Numbered from the stretch's first letter, positions 7,203 through 16,271 are shown. The stretch: 64,000 bases of DNA from Sinorhizobium sp. A49 (GCF_002002725.1 NZ_MUNW01000086.1:1-64000), one strand, 5' to 3'. Notes: generated by a model from the letters alone, not told the origin. Translations and numbers: made by a program.

Positions 7203-8756
7203 ATGCCAGGTCTCGATGAGGTCAGCGATAGCAAGAGCGACGGTTTGAGGACGGCTGCCCGCCACCCGGTGCCGAGGGGCGAACCGATCCTGGAAATGCG
7301 CGCGCTGCAGAAGAAATACGGCGCCGTCGAAGCTTTGAAGCCCGCGACCATCACATTTCTATCAGGAGAAATTCACGCCATCGTTGGCGAAAACGGCGCC
7401 GGCAAGTCGACGCTGATCAAGCTTCTGACCGGCGTCATCCGCCGGACATCAGGCGAAGTCTTCTGGTGCGGCAAGCCGGTCCAGCTCGACAACCCGCAGG
7501 AAGCGATCGCGCGCGGCATCAACGCCGTTCATCAGGAGGTGGTGCTTTGCCCGCATTTGAGCGTCGCCGCCAACATGTTCCTCGGCGATGAGATCAACAA
7601 TGCCGGCCTGATGCGCAAGCGCGCCATGACCGAAGCGGCCCAGAGTGTGCTTGACGATCTCGGCTTCAACCTGCCGGCGGCCGCAACGCTCGGCAGCCTG
7701 ACGATCGGCCAGCAGCAACTGGTCGCGACCGCCCGTGCCGCCATGCGCGGCACCCAGTTCCTGATCTTCGACGAGCCGACCGCCTATCTGACACGTCAGG
7801 AATCCGCCCAGTTGTTCCGGCTCATTCGCCGGCTACAGGGCGAGGGGGTGACGATCGTCTATATCAGCCATCGCATGGAAGAAGTCTTCGAACTCGCCGA
7901 TCGTGTCTCGGTGCTGCGCGACGGCACCCATGTCGGCACGCGAAAGATCGGCGAGACCAACGACGCCGAACTGATCACCCTGATGATCAACCGCACGATC
8001 GAGCAGATCTATCACAAGGAGCATTTTCCGGCCGGCGAAACAATCGTCGAAACTCGGGGCTTGAGCGGTCCCGGCTTCCAGGACGTGTCGCTCACTGTAC
8101 GCGCCGGTGAGATCGTCGGCCTCTATGGCCTGATCGGTGCCGGACGGAGCGAGTTTGCCCTCGGCCTTTATGGACGTCATGCCTCGACGGCAGGCGAGGT
8201 CTACTGGCAGGGACGCAAGGTCAACATCAACAGTGAGCGCAAGGCGATGGATCTCGGCATTGCGCTGGCGCCCGAGAGCCGGCGCGACCAGGGTCTCTGC
8301 CTCAACCTGCCGATCGGTCTCAACATCAACTTGCCGATCTTCAAGCGGCTGACGCGCGGGCTGACGATCAACCGGCAGAAGGAAATAGAGAATGCCGACC
8401 GGCAGATCCGGGATCTGAAGATCAAGACGCCGTCACGCCGGGTGCTTGCATCGGCGATGTCCGGCGGCAATCAGCAGAAGATCGTCATCGGCAAGTGGCT
8501 GAGCCACGGCGCCAAGCTGTTCATCTTCGATGAGCCGACGGTTGGCGTCGATGTCGGCACCAAGGCGGAAATCTATCGGCTGTTCGCGCGGCTTCTGGAA
8601 AACGGAGCGGGGATCATCCTGATCTCCTCCTATTTGCCGGAGGTTTACGAGCTGTCCGATCGCCTGCACGTGTTTCGGCGGGGTCGGCTGGTCGCCAGCC
8701 ACGATTATCGCGCGGCAAGCCACGAGGAAGTGCTGACGCAGGCGATCGGTGTTTGA
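7203..8756 (+). CDS. Sugar ABC transporter ATPase with two ABC domains (RbsA/MglA type)
   Basis: 517 aa fused double ATPase, the normal length for sugar importers of the ribose/galactose family. Domain 1 has an intact Walker A (GENGAGKST, about residues 62-70), a signature LTIGQQQ (about 166) and Walker B LIFDEPTAYL. Domain 2 has the usual degenerate Walker A (GLIGAGRSE, about 309), the signature MSGGNQQ (about 419) and FIFDEPTVGVDVG. The ATG at 7203 follows GGGGAGGAG; the frame continues upstream through the second stem-loop without a ribosome site. It powers uptake through the permease encoded 40 bases downstream. Confidence 0.93.
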   Translation: MPGLDEVSDSKSDGLRTAARHPVPRGEPILEMRALQKKYGAVEALKPATITFLSGEIHAIVGENGAGKSTLIKLLTGVIRRTSGEVFWCGKPVQLDNPQEAIARGINAVHQEVVLCPHLSVAANMFLGDEINNAGLMRKRAMTEAAQSVLDDLGFNLPAAATLGSLTIGQQQLVATARAAMRGTQFLIFDEPTAYLTRQESAQLFRLIRRLQGEGVTIVYISHRMEEVFELADRVSVLRDGTHVGTRKIGETNDAELITLMINRTIEQIYHKEHFPAGETIVETRGLSGPGFQDVSLTVRAGEIVGLYGLIGAGRSEFALGLYGRHASTAGEVYWQGRKVNINSERKAMDLGIALAPESRRDQGLCLNLPIGLNINLPIFKRLTRGLTINRQKEIENADRQIRDLKIKTPSRRVLASAMSGGNQQKIVIGKWLSHGAKLFIFDEPTVGVDVGTKAEIYRLFARLLENGAGIILISSYLPEVYELSDRLHVFRRGRLVASHDYRAASHEEVLTQAIGV

Positions 8757-8796
8757 TCGCGACAATGACAATCAAGGGGAAGCAGGGAGAACGACG

Positions 8797-9774
8797 ATGA
8801 GTGCTGAAACGGTCGACAGCGGAACGGGCCCGGCGCCGCGGAAAGGCGTGAGCATCCTATTCGGCCTGACGCTTCTCGGGCTCCTGCTTTTCCTCTGGCT
8901 GCTCCTGGGGCTTGCCACCAATAGCTTCTGGACGCCCAACAATATCAGCAACCTCTTGCGCCAGGGCGCCATGACGGCGATCCTTGCCGTCGGCCAGACC
9001 TTCGTCATCATCACCGCCGGCATCGATCTTTCCGTCGGCGCCGTCGTCGGCTTCACCAGCGTGATCGTTGCCTGGCTGCTTGCCGCCGGCGTGCCGCTGT
9101 GGATCGCCATCATCCTGACGCTCGCCTTCGGCGTCCTGATCGGTGCCTTCCACGCCTTCGGCATCGTCCGCATGGGTCTGCCGCCGTTCATAATCACGCT
9201 GGCGACCCTGACGTCGCTGCGCGGCATCGGGCTCTTGATCACCAATGGCTCGACGATTTCGATCACCAACGAGGCCTTCACCAATTTCTCCCGCGCCGAT
9301 TTTCTCGGCGTGCCCAGCCTGTTCTGGATGGTGATCGTGGTGGCGATCCCGGCCTATGTCTTCCTGCATCTGAGCCGCTTCGGCCGCTATCTCTTCGCCG
9401 TCGGTTCCAACAGCGAGGCAGCGCGGCTTTCCGGCGTCAACGTCCATCGCACCATCTACCTCGCCTACATCCTGTCTTCGACCTGCGCCGCCTTCGTCGG
9501 TCTGCTGCTCGCCTCGCGTATCGGCATCGGCAACGCTACCCAGGCCGAAGGCTGGGAGTTGCAGGCAATCGCCTCGTCGGTCATCGGCGGCACCAGTCTC
9601 TTCGGTGCGGTCGGCTCGGTGCATGGCCCGCTCTTGGGTGCCTTCATTCTCGCGACGATCAACAACGGTGCCAACCTGCTCAACGTCAACTCGTTCTGGC
9701 AGCGTATCATCACCGGCGTGCTCATCATCGTGATCGTCTATTTTGACCAGCTTCGGCGGCGCGGCGCGCGCTAG
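8797..9774 (+). CDS. Sugar ABC transporter permease (RbsC-like)
   Basis: 325 aa hydrophobic protein of the ribose/xylose/galactose permease family, with about eight to ten membrane segments starting at SILFGLTLLGLLLFLWLLLGLA. Family motifs are clear: AVGQTFVIITAGIDLSVG, the loop AVGSNSEAARLSGVNV, and IGGTSLFGAVGSVHGPLLGAFI. The ATG at 8797 is chosen over an upstream in-frame ATG at 8749 that overlaps the ATPase gene and lacks a ribosome site. Only one permease gene is present, so it would act as a homodimer with the fused ATPase. Confidence 0.92.
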   Translation: MSAETVDSGTGPAPRKGVSILFGLTLLGLLLFLWLLLGLATNSFWTPNNISNLLRQGAMTAILAVGQTFVIITAGIDLSVGAVVGFTSVIVAWLLAAGVPLWIAIILTLAFGVLIGAFHAFGIVRMGLPPFIITLATLTSLRGIGLLITNGSTISITNEAFTNFSRADFLGVPSLFWMVIVVAIPAYVFLHLSRFGRYLFAVGSNSEAARLSGVNVHRTIYLAYILSSTCAAFVGLLLASRIGIGNATQAEGWELQAIASSVIGGTSLFGAVGSVHGPLLGAFILATINNGANLLNVNSFWQRIITGVLIIVIVYFDQLRRRGAR

Positions 9775-9910
9775 GGCACGTCATGTAAAACCGCGCTGTC
9801 GTCTTGTGATGGCGGCATGTGCAGAAACAAGAGCCTAAGGCGTGCAATGCGAATCCGAGGGATCGCGACGCGTCTTAGGCGCCCAACCCCGACAACATAC
9901 GGAAAATGAC

Positions 9911-10933
9911 ATGAAAGCCGTCCTCTGCCCGCAACCCGGTCGCCTGGAGATCGTTGAACGCGCGTCGGTGCCGGCCCCGTCGGCGGGCTGGGTGCGCGTC
10001 GCCGTCAGCCATGTCGGCATCTGCGGCACCGACTATCACATCTTCGCCGGCAAGCACCCGTTCCTGGAATATCCGAGGGTCATGGGGCACGAGATCTCCG
10101 CGACCGTGCTTGCCAATGGACCGGAAACGACGATCGCGCCTGGGACGCCCGTTGTCGTCAACCCCTATCTCTCCTGCGGGGCCTGCGTTGCCTGCCGCCG
10201 GGGAAAGCCGAACTGCTGCACGGCGATCAAGGTGCTCGGTGTTCACACCGATGGGGCATTCTGCGAGGAAATCCTCATTCCCGAAGGCAATCTTTATCCG
10301 GCCATCGACCTCACGCCGGAGGCGGCAGCAACGGTGGAGTTCCTCGCCATCGGTGCCCATGCGGTGCGCAGGGCTGCCGCCCCTTCCGGCAGTCGCGCTC
10401 TGGTCATCGGCGCCGGGCCGATCGGGTTGGGAACGGCAATCTTTTCGCGCATCGCCGGCCATGCGGTGACGCTGATGGACACCAGCGCCGAAAGGCTGGC
10501 GTTCGCGACCGACCGGCTCGGTTTCGGTCCCGGCATCCTTGCCGACGCGAGGTCCGGTGAGCGCGTGGCCGAAGCAACGGATGGTGACGGTTTCGATGTC
10601 GTCTTCGACGCCACAGGCCATGGCGGCTCGATGGAAGCTGCCTTCGGCCACGTGGCGCATGGGGGAACGCTGGTGTTCGTCAGCGTCGTCAAGGATGACA
10701 TCCGCTTTTCCGATCCGGAATTTCACAAGCGGGAGATGACGCTGATCGGCAGCCGCAACGCCACGCGCGAAGATTTCGATCATGTGGTCAACGCGATCAG
10801 GCAGGGGCTGGTACCGGTGGAGACACTGATCACCCATCGAACGACGATGGAGGCGATGGTTGAGGACCTGCCGCGCTGGGCGAACGAGAAGTCGGGCCTG
10901 GTCAAGGCGATCGTCCGGATCGCGGCACGGTGA
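9911..10933 (+). CDS. Zinc-dependent alcohol dehydrogenase, L-galactonate/L-gulonate 5-dehydrogenase-like
   Basis: 340 aa medium-chain dehydrogenase. Catalytic zinc ligands sit in GICGTDYH and GHE; structural zinc Cys in SCGACVACRRGKPNCC; the NAD motif is GAGPIGLG. The segments GVHTDGAF, AHAVRRAA and FSDPEFHKREMTLIGSRNAT closely resemble E. coli LgoD (YjjN), which oxidises L-galactonate to D-tagaturonate, as I remember that sequence; L-gulonate 5-dehydrogenases share them. The product would be the substrate of the UxaB-like enzyme in this island. ATG at 9911. It lies 136 bases after the permease gene and is the last gene of the island. Substrate is inferred. Confidence 0.82.
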   Translation: MKAVLCPQPGRLEIVERASVPAPSAGWVRVAVSHVGICGTDYHIFAGKHPFLEYPRVMGHEISATVLANGPETTIAPGTPVVVNPYLSCGACVACRRGKPNCCTAIKVLGVHTDGAFCEEILIPEGNLYPAIDLTPEAAATVEFLAIGAHAVRRAAAPSGSRALVIGAGPIGLGTAIFSRIAGHAVTLMDTSAERLAFATDRLGFGPGILADARSGERVAEATDGDGFDVVFDATGHGGSMEAAFGHVAHGGTLVFVSVVKDDIRFSDPEFHKREMTLIGSRNATREDFDHVVNAIRQGLVPVETLITHRTTMEAMVEDLPRWANEKSGLVKAIVRIAAR

Positions 10934-11256
10934 CGATCCGAGTCTGTTGCGATGCACGAAATGTGCGCGGATGACTGACACCTTCGGAAAAACGCATGTC
11001 GCCACCGAAATCTGTGATTTTGCCGTGAGAACGCGCCTTTTCGGCCAGCTCCGGGCAAGTCCGTTCGTTAAATATCAGCAATCCGGGTGCATTCTCGCAG
11101 AAGTCGCTTGTATCGAGGTGAAACGGGTATACTTGTTGCAGTGCACAAGAAACATGGTAGTCTTGCAGCGATTGCGGACACCAAGACAAACAATCGCAAG
11201 CTTGCGTCCGACTGGGAGCGGCGTTGTCGTTGATTGAACCAAGGGGTACGCTTCCT
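10934..11256 (+). promoter_or_regulatory. Intergenic region upstream of phaZ
   Basis: 323 bases without a credible gene. An interrupted palindrome CTTGT-8-ACAAG lies at 11132-11149 around TTGCAGTGCA, about 110 bases before phaZ; TGC/GCA-rich repeats are the type bound by PhaR in other bacteria, but this is only suggestive. TATACT at 11129-11134 could be a -10, with no clear -35. Confidence 0.3.
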
Positions 11257-12531
11257 ATGTTCTACCAGCTCTACGAATTGAACCATGCCATGTTGGCGCC
11301 GTGGCGGACGGCGGCGGATGCCATGCGGCTTGCTTTCAGCAATCCGATGAACCCGATCTCGCACACCTATTTCGGCCGCGCGACAGCCGCTGGCCTCGAG
11401 GTCTTTGAACGAACGACACGCCGTTACGGCAAGCCGGAATTCGGCCTTCCCGAAACGCTGATCGACGGCCAGCCCGTTGGCGTTCACGAGCGCATCGTCT
11501 GGCGCGAGCCGTTCTGCAACCTGATCCATTTCGAACGCGCTGTTCCCAAGGGTAGGGCTGCCGATCCGAAAGTGCTGATCGTTGCACCGATGTCGGGGCA
11601 TTATGCCACGCTGCTGCGCGGAACCGTCGAAGCCCTGCTTCCGCATTCCGATATCTACATCACCGACTGGATCGACGCGCGCATGGTTCCCTTGAGCGAG
11701 GGGAATTTCGATCTCGACGACTATATCGACTACGTCATCCAGATGCTGCACTTCCTTGGGCCTGACACGCACGTCATCGGGGTCTGTCAGCCGGCCGTGC
11801 CGGTGCTCGCAGCGGTCGCGGTGATGGAGGCGGCCGGCGATCCGCTGTCACCGGCCTCGATGACGCTGATGGGCGGGCCGATCGATACGCGCATCAACCC
11901 GACCGCCGTCAACAAGCTGGCCGAAGAGCGGCCGATCGAGTGGTTCCGCGACAATGTCGTCATGCCGGTGCCGTGGCCGCAGCCGGGTTTCATGCGCATG
12001 GTCTATCCCGGCTTCCTGCAGCTCTCGGGCTTCATGTCGATGAACCTCGACCGTCACCTGATCGCCCACAAGGAATTCTTCGCCCATCTGGTGAAGAACG
12101 ATGGCGATGCCGCCGAGAAACACCGCGATTTCTACGACGAATATCTTGCGGTTATGGATCTGACGGCTGAGTTCTATCTGCAGACCGTTCAGGTCGTTTT
12201 CATGCAGCATGCGCTCCCGAAGGGCGAGATGATGCATCGGGGCCGACGCGTCGATACCACGGCGATCAAGAAGGTCGCGTTGCTGACGGTCGAAGGCGAG
12301 AACGACGATATTTCGGGTCTCGGCCAGACGAAGGCGGCGCAGACGATCTGCACCAACATCCCCGAGCATATGCGCATGCACTATATGCAGCCGGATGTCG
12401 GACACTATGGCGTGTTCAACGGCTCGCGCTTCCGTCGCGAGATCGCACCGCGCATCGTCGCCTTCCAGCGCGAGCATGCCCGCCACGCCAACCCGGTCAA
12501 ACAGGTGATCAAGGGCGGAAAAACCGCCTGA
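11257..12531 (+). CDS. phaZ: Intracellular polyhydroxyalkanoate depolymerase
   Basis: 424 aa. It hydrolyses the native intracellular PHB granule to 3-hydroxybutyrate, releasing stored carbon. The alpha/beta-hydrolase has a cysteine nucleophile box, GVCQPAVP (Cys177), as in Ralstonia PhaZa1, with the acid in EGENDDISG and the base in DVGHYGVFNG. Length matches rhizobial PhaZ. The ATG at 11257 follows AAGGGG; an in-frame GTG upstream is less likely. It stands alone, with hairpins downstream. The island upstream feeds pyruvate but has no evident operon link with it. Confidence 0.93.
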   Translation: MFYQLYELNHAMLAPWRTAADAMRLAFSNPMNPISHTYFGRATAAGLEVFERTTRRYGKPEFGLPETLIDGQPVGVHERIVWREPFCNLIHFERAVPKGRAADPKVLIVAPMSGHYATLLRGTVEALLPHSDIYITDWIDARMVPLSEGNFDLDDYIDYVIQMLHFLGPDTHVIGVCQPAVPVLAAVAVMEAAGDPLSPASMTLMGGPIDTRINPTAVNKLAEERPIEWFRDNVVMPVPWPQPGFMRMVYPGFLQLSGFMSMNLDRHLIAHKEFFAHLVKNDGDAAEKHRDFYDEYLAVMDLTAEFYLQTVQVVFMQHALPKGEMMHRGRRVDTTAIKKVALLTVEGENDDISGLGQTKAAQTICTNIPEHMRMHYMQPDVGHYGVFNGSRFRREIAPRIVAFQREHARHANPVKQVIKGGKTA

Positions 12532-12586
12532 GACCGCCGAAATGCGGGCTTTTGACCGCGTAGAGTCAAGGGTTTGTCCGATTCCG

Positions 12587-12660
12587 GGGAAGGGCGTCTT
12601 GTAGTCGATAGCGCGCCTTCCCACATCGTTTTCACCGGGCCGCGATGGGTGGCCCGGGTG
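12587..12660 (+). other. Two hairpins between phaZ and the DUF2852 gene
   Basis: GGGAAGG (12587-12593) pairs with CCTTCCC (12616-12622), extended by two pairs past a bulge. CCGGGCC (12635-12641) pairs with GGCCCGG (12651-12657). The first may end phaZ transcription although no T tract follows; the second ends just before the ribosome site of the next gene. Confidence 0.4.
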
Positions 12661-12679
12661 ATTGCGAGGAATCCTGAAG

Positions 12680-13108
12680 ATGAACCAATCTGCATTGATC
12701 CGTCCGGATTGGACGCCCGCGACCATTGCATTGATGGTGCTCGGTTTCGTGGTCTTCTGGCCGCTCGGCCTGGCCATGCTCGCCTACATCCTCTTCGGCG
12801 AGAAACTGAAAACGTTCAAGAAAGACGCCAACAGCACTGTCGACGGCATGTGCTCCGCCTTCAAGCGCGGCAATCGCGCCCAGTGGTCGCAGTCGCATCG
12901 CACCGGCAATGTTGCCTTTGATGATTGGCGCGAAGCCGAACTTTCCCGGCTCGACGAAGAGCGCCGCAAGCTCGATGAAATGCGCGAGGAATTCGATTCC
13001 TACGTGCGTGAGCTTCGCCGGGCCAAGGACCAGGACGAGTTCGACCGCTTCATGCGCGACCGCCGCAACGGCGGTTCCGGCCCTGTTGCCCCGTTCGAGG
13101 CAAACTGA
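12680..13108 (+). CDS. DUF2852 domain membrane-anchored protein of unknown function
   Basis: 142 aa. An N-terminal hydrophobic segment (TIALMVLGFVVFWPLGLAMLAYILFG, about residues 14-39) is followed by a polar, charged region rich in Arg, Glu and Asp with coiled-coil character (EAELSRLDEERRKLDEMREEF, then VRELRRAKDQDEFDRFM). This matches the DUF2852 family of alphaproteobacteria, whose function is unknown. ATG at 12680 with GAGGA ten bases upstream. It is probably an inner-membrane protein with a cytoplasmic helical tail. It has no operon partner: a long hairpin follows. Confidence 0.78.
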   Translation: MNQSALIRPDWTPATIALMVLGFVVFWPLGLAMLAYILFGEKLKTFKKDANSTVDGMCSAFKRGNRAQWSQSHRTGNVAFDDWREAELSRLDEERRKLDEMREEFDSYVRELRRAKDQDEFDRFMRDRRNGGSGPVAPFEAN

Positions 13109-13119
13109 GTGACGAAAAA

Positions 13120-13153
13120 GACATCCGGTGTTTCACATGAAACGCCGGATGTC
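13120..13153 (+). other. Strong inverted repeat (15-bp stem) with a parS-like core
   Basis: Bases 13120-13134 pair with 13139-13153 (one G-U) around a 4-base loop. The centre (13129-13144) reads TGTTTCACATGAAACG, 14 of 16 bases of the ParB site TGTTTCACGTGAAACA. It may be a 3' hairpin of the DUF2852 transcript, a degenerate parS, or both. No T tract follows. Confidence 0.55.
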
Positions 13154-13273
13154 GCGATCGGTTACCGGACCGTGTGTCCCTTCTGAGCGTGATAAGGCAA
13201 TTCCCTGGAGCGCGGCACGTTTTGGGGAATTATGCATTGGCCGACAAGGCCGCGAATCGGATAGAAAGCCGTC

Positions 13274-14029
13274 ATGTTCCCTTCTTTCACGCGGCGGCGC
13301 ACTCCTCCTGTTCCTGTCGATACGACTCGAGAAATCGAAGTCGCGGGCAAGATGCTTCCGCTGACGATCCGCCAGAATTCGCGCGCCACCCGCATGACGC
13401 TGCGGATCGAGCCCGGTGGGCGGGCGCTGAAGCTGACGATCCCGCAGGGGCTCGCCGATCGGGAGGTGAATGCCTTCCTCAGCCGTCATCAGGGCTGGTT
13501 GATGACCAAGCTGGCGCGGTTCTCCGGCGAAAGCCAGCTGGAGGAGGGCGGCACGATCCTCATTCGCGGCATCGCCCATCGGATCGAAAGATCAGGAAAA
13601 ATCAGAGGTTTGACCGAAGCAACGATCGTCGGCGACGACGCGATATTGCGTGTCAGCGGCGGCGAGGAACATCTGCGCCGTCGTATCGTCGATTTCTTGA
13701 AGAAGGAAGCGCGGCATGATCTCGACCGTCTCGTTGCGGTCTATGCAGGCCGGATCGGCCGACGACCGAAATCGCTGAGCCTGAAGGACACGCGCAGCCG
13801 TTGGGGCTCCTGTTCGGCCGATGGCGCGCTGAGTTTCTCATGGCGCATCGTCATGGCGCCACCGAAGGTCATCGCCTATCTGGCAGCGCACGAAGTGGCG
13901 CATCTCAAGGAGATGAACCACGGGCCGGATTTCTGGGCGCTGTGCGAGAAGCTTTGCCCCGACACAAACGATGCCAAGCGCTGGCTGAGGCGCAACGGCA
14001 CGATGCTGCACGCCATCGATTTCAGCTAG
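13274..14029 (+). CDS. YgjP-type M48-family zinc metallopeptidase (DUF45)
   Basis: 251 aa. The C-terminal half carries the family signature SRWGSCSADGALSFSWRIVMAP followed by the zinc motif HEVAHLKEMNHGPDFW (about residues 206-221), with His-Glu-x-x-His and a downstream His. The N-terminal half has the beta-rich arrangement typical of YgjP proteins (TRMTLRIEPGGRALKLTIP; FLSRHQGWLMTKL). The physiological substrate of this family is not known to me. No signal peptide is seen, so it is probably cytoplasmic. The 3' end is 13 bases from the convergent Pmp3 gene. Confidence 0.85.
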   Translation: MFPSFTRRRTPPVPVDTTREIEVAGKMLPLTIRQNSRATRMTLRIEPGGRALKLTIPQGLADREVNAFLSRHQGWLMTKLARFSGESQLEEGGTILIRGIAHRIERSGKIRGLTEATIVGDDAILRVSGGEEHLRRRIVDFLKKEARHDLDRLVAVYAGRIGRRPKSLSLKDTRSRWGSCSADGALSFSWRIVMAPPKVIAYLAAHEVAHLKEMNHGPDFWALCEKLCPDTNDAKRWLRRNGTMLHAIDFS

Positions 14030-14042
14030 GCAGTTGTCGGGC

Positions 14043-14243
14043 TTAGCCGCGGCTGCGGCCAGAAAGCGCCGCCTGGATCTTTTCGTCCGTTTTGTATTGG
14101 CTGAGCGCATAGACGGACCAGATCGCCGCCGGTACCCAGCCGATCAGGGTAATCTGCAGGATAAGGCAGATGATGCCGGCGAAGGGACGGCCGATGGTGA
14201 AGAACTGAAGCCAGGGCAGAAGAAGGGCAAGCAGCAGGCGCAT
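14043..14243 (-). CDS. Small YqaE/Pmp3-family membrane protein
   Basis: 66 aa with two membrane helices (LLLALLLPWLQFFTIGRPFAGIICLILQITLIGWVPAAIWSVYAL) and a basic tail (QYKTDEKIQAALSGRSRG). This is the Pmp3/YqaE family, small proteins linked to salt and membrane-potential stress. The ATG at 14243 is chosen for GGAGAG upstream; longer in-frame starts lack a site. It is divergent from trpF across about 130 bases. Confidence 0.8.
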   Translation of the reverse strand: MRLLLALLLPWLQFFTIGRPFAGIICLILQITLIGWVPAAIWSVYALSQYKTDEKIQAALSGRSRG

Positions 14244-14290
14244 TCGTCTCTCCGTTGTGATAGAATGCATATGGTGAGCGTAGGCCGAGA

Positions 14291-14335
14291 CCACAATGCC
14301 GCACCCTCTGGACGACGGTGCGAAGGGTGGTTTTT
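14291..14335 (+). promoter_or_regulatory. Possible leader hairpin/attenuator upstream of trpF
   Basis: CCAC (14291-14294) with GTGG (14327-14330) encloses CGCACC (14300-14305) with GGTGCG (14317-14322), and TTTTT follows at 14331-14335. It faces trpF, whose start is 40 bases on, so it could act as a terminator-type attenuator. I find no Trp-rich leader peptide, so the call is weak. Confidence 0.3.
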
Positions 14336-14374
14336 GGCTCGACTCCAGCGACATTTCATGCAAGGTCGCTTCTC

Positions 14375-15049
14375 ATGAAAACCGAAGTGAAGATATGCGG
14401 CCTGAAGACCGCGGAAGCGGTGGATCGCGCGGTTGCGCTCGGCGCATCGCACACGGGCTTCATCTTTTTTGCCAAGAGCCCGCGCAACATCGAACCCGAT
14501 GACGCCGGCCGCCTGGCGGACAGGATCCGCGGCAAGGCCAAGGTTGTCGCCGTCACCGTCGATGCCGATAATGACGATCTCGACGAGATCGTCGCTGCGC
14601 TCAAGCCCGACATTCTGCAGCTGCACGGCAGCGAGACGCCGGACAGAGTGCTGACCGTCAAGGCGGTCTATGGCCTCCCCGTGATCAAGGCGCTGTCGAT
14701 CCGCGACGCCGACGATCTGAAAAAGGTCGAGCCCTTTATTGGCATCGCCGACCGCTTTCTCTTCGACGCCAAGCCCCCGGCAGGATCGGAATTGCCCGGC
14801 GGCAACGGTGTTTCCTTCGACTGGACGCTGCTCGATGCGCTTGACGGCAGCGTCGATTACATGCTTTCCGGTGGTTTGAACGTGAACAACATCGGTGAAG
14901 CCCTGGCGCAGACGCGCACCTGTGCCATCGATACGTCCTCCGGCGTCGAGAGCGCGCCGGGCGTCAAGGATCTGCAGCTCATGGAATCGTTTTTCGATGC
15001 CGTTCGCCAGGCGGAGGCGGTTACGGCACGGTCAGGGAGCAAGACGTGA
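14375..15049 (+). CDS. trpF: Phosphoribosylanthranilate isomerase
   Basis: 224 aa. It converts N-(5'-phosphoribosyl)anthranilate to the carboxyphenylamino-deoxyribulose phosphate, third step of tryptophan synthesis. Conserved motifs include VKICGLKT with the catalytic Cys, LQLHGSE, FDAKPP with the catalytic Asp, LSGGLN and the phosphate site [19 protein letters not shown] at 14375. It overlaps trpB by four bases (GTGA), so the two are translationally coupled. The trpF-trpB-trpA order with accD and folC behind is standard for rhizobia. Confidence 0.96.
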   Translation: MKTEVKICGLKTAEAVDRAVALGASHTGFIFFAKSPRNIEPDDAGRLADRIRGKAKVVAVTVDADNDDLDEIVAALKPDILQLHGSETPDRVLTVKAVYGLPVIKALSIRDADDLKKVEPFIGIADRFLFDAKPPAGSELPGGNGVSFDWTLLDALDGSVDYMLSGGLNVNNIGEALAQTRTCAIDTSSGVESAPGVKDLQLMESFFDAVRQAEAVTARSGSKT

Positions 15050-16266
15050 ACGAGGCGCCAAAACTGAATTCCTTCCGGGCGGGACCTGACGAAGACGGCC
15101 GTTTCGGCATTTTCGGTGGCCGCTTCGTTGCCGAAACCCTGATGCCGCTGATCCTCGACCTGCAGGCCGAGTGGGACAAGGCCAAGACCGATCCGGCCTT
15201 CAAGGCCGAGCTGGACAATCTCGGCGCCCATTACATCGGCCGGCCAAGCCCGCTCTATTTCGCCGAGCGGCTGACGGAAGAACTTGGCGGCGCCAAGATC
15301 TACTTCAAGCGCGAAGAGCTGAACCACACCGGTTCGCACAAGATCAACAATTGCATCGGCCAGATCTTGCTTGCCAAGCGTATGGGCAAGACACGCATCA
15401 TCGCCGAAACTGGCGCCGGCCAGCATGGTGTGGCGTCTGCGACCGTCGCCGCCCGCTTCGGCCTGCCTTGCGTCGTCTACATGGGCGCGACCGATGTCGA
15501 GCGCCAGGCGCCCAACGTCTTCCGCATGAAGCTTCTCGGCGCCGAGGTGAAGCCGGTGACCGCCGGCAACGGCACGCTCAAGGACGCCATGAACGAGGCG
15601 TTGCGCGACTGGGTCACCAATGTCGACAACACCTATTACCTGATCGGCACGGCTGCCGGTCCGCATCCCTATCCGGAAATGGTTCGCGATTTCCAGGCCG
15701 TCATCGGCCAGGAGGCGAAGGCCCAGATGCTCGAGGCCGAAGGCCGGCTTCCCGATCTCGTCGTTGCTGCCGTCGGCGGCGGTTCCAATGCGATCGGCAT
15801 CTTCCATTCGTTCCTGGACGATGAAGGCGTGAAGATCGTCGGCGTCGAGGCTGGCGGCAAGGGGCTCGATGGCGACGAACATTGCGCGTCGATCACCGCC
15901 GGCTCGCCGGGCGTGCTGCATGGCAACCGTACCTACCTGCTTCAGGACGGCGACGGCCAGATCAAGGAAGGCCACTCGATTTCGGCCGGCCTCGATTATC
16001 CCGGCATCGGCCCGGAACATTCCTGGCTCAACGATGTCGGCCGCGTCGAATATGTGCCGATCATGGACCACGAGGCGCTGGAAGCCTTCCAGATGCTGAC
16101 CCGTCTCGAAGGCATCATCCCGGCACTGGAACCCTCGCACGCGTTGGCTGAGGTCATCAAGCGCGCGCCGAACATGGGCAAGGACGAGATCATCCTGATG
16201 AATCTCTCCGGTCGCGGCGACAAGGACATTTTCACCGTCGGCAAGATTCTGGGTATGGGGCTGTAA
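15046..16266 (+). CDS. trpB: Tryptophan synthase beta subunit
   Basis: 406 aa. It joins indole and serine with PLP to make tryptophan. The PLP lysine is Lys99 in HTGSHKINN; the phosphate-binding loop GGGSNA and ETGAGQHG are intact. It starts with GTG at 15046, overlapping the trpF stop. trpA begins five bases after its stop; the two products form the alpha2-beta2 enzyme. Confidence 0.97.
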   Translation: MNEAPKLNSFRAGPDEDGRFGIFGGRFVAETLMPLILDLQAEWDKAKTDPAFKAELDNLGAHYIGRPSPLYFAERLTEELGGAKIYFKREELNHTGSHKINNCIGQILLAKRMGKTRIIAETGAGQHGVASATVAARFGLPCVVYMGATDVERQAPNVFRMKLLGAEVKPVTAGNGTLKDAMNEALRDWVTNVDNTYYLIGTAAGPHPYPEMVRDFQAVIGQEAKAQMLEAEGRLPDLVVAAVGGGSNAIGIFHSFLDDEGVKIVGVEAGGKGLDGDEHCASITAGSPGVLHGNRTYLLQDGDGQIKEGHSISAGLDYPGIGPEHSWLNDVGRVEYVPIMDHEALEAFQMLTRLEGIIPALEPSHALAEVIKRAPNMGKDEIILMNLSGRGDKDIFTVGKILGMGL

Positions 16267-16271
16267 CGATC

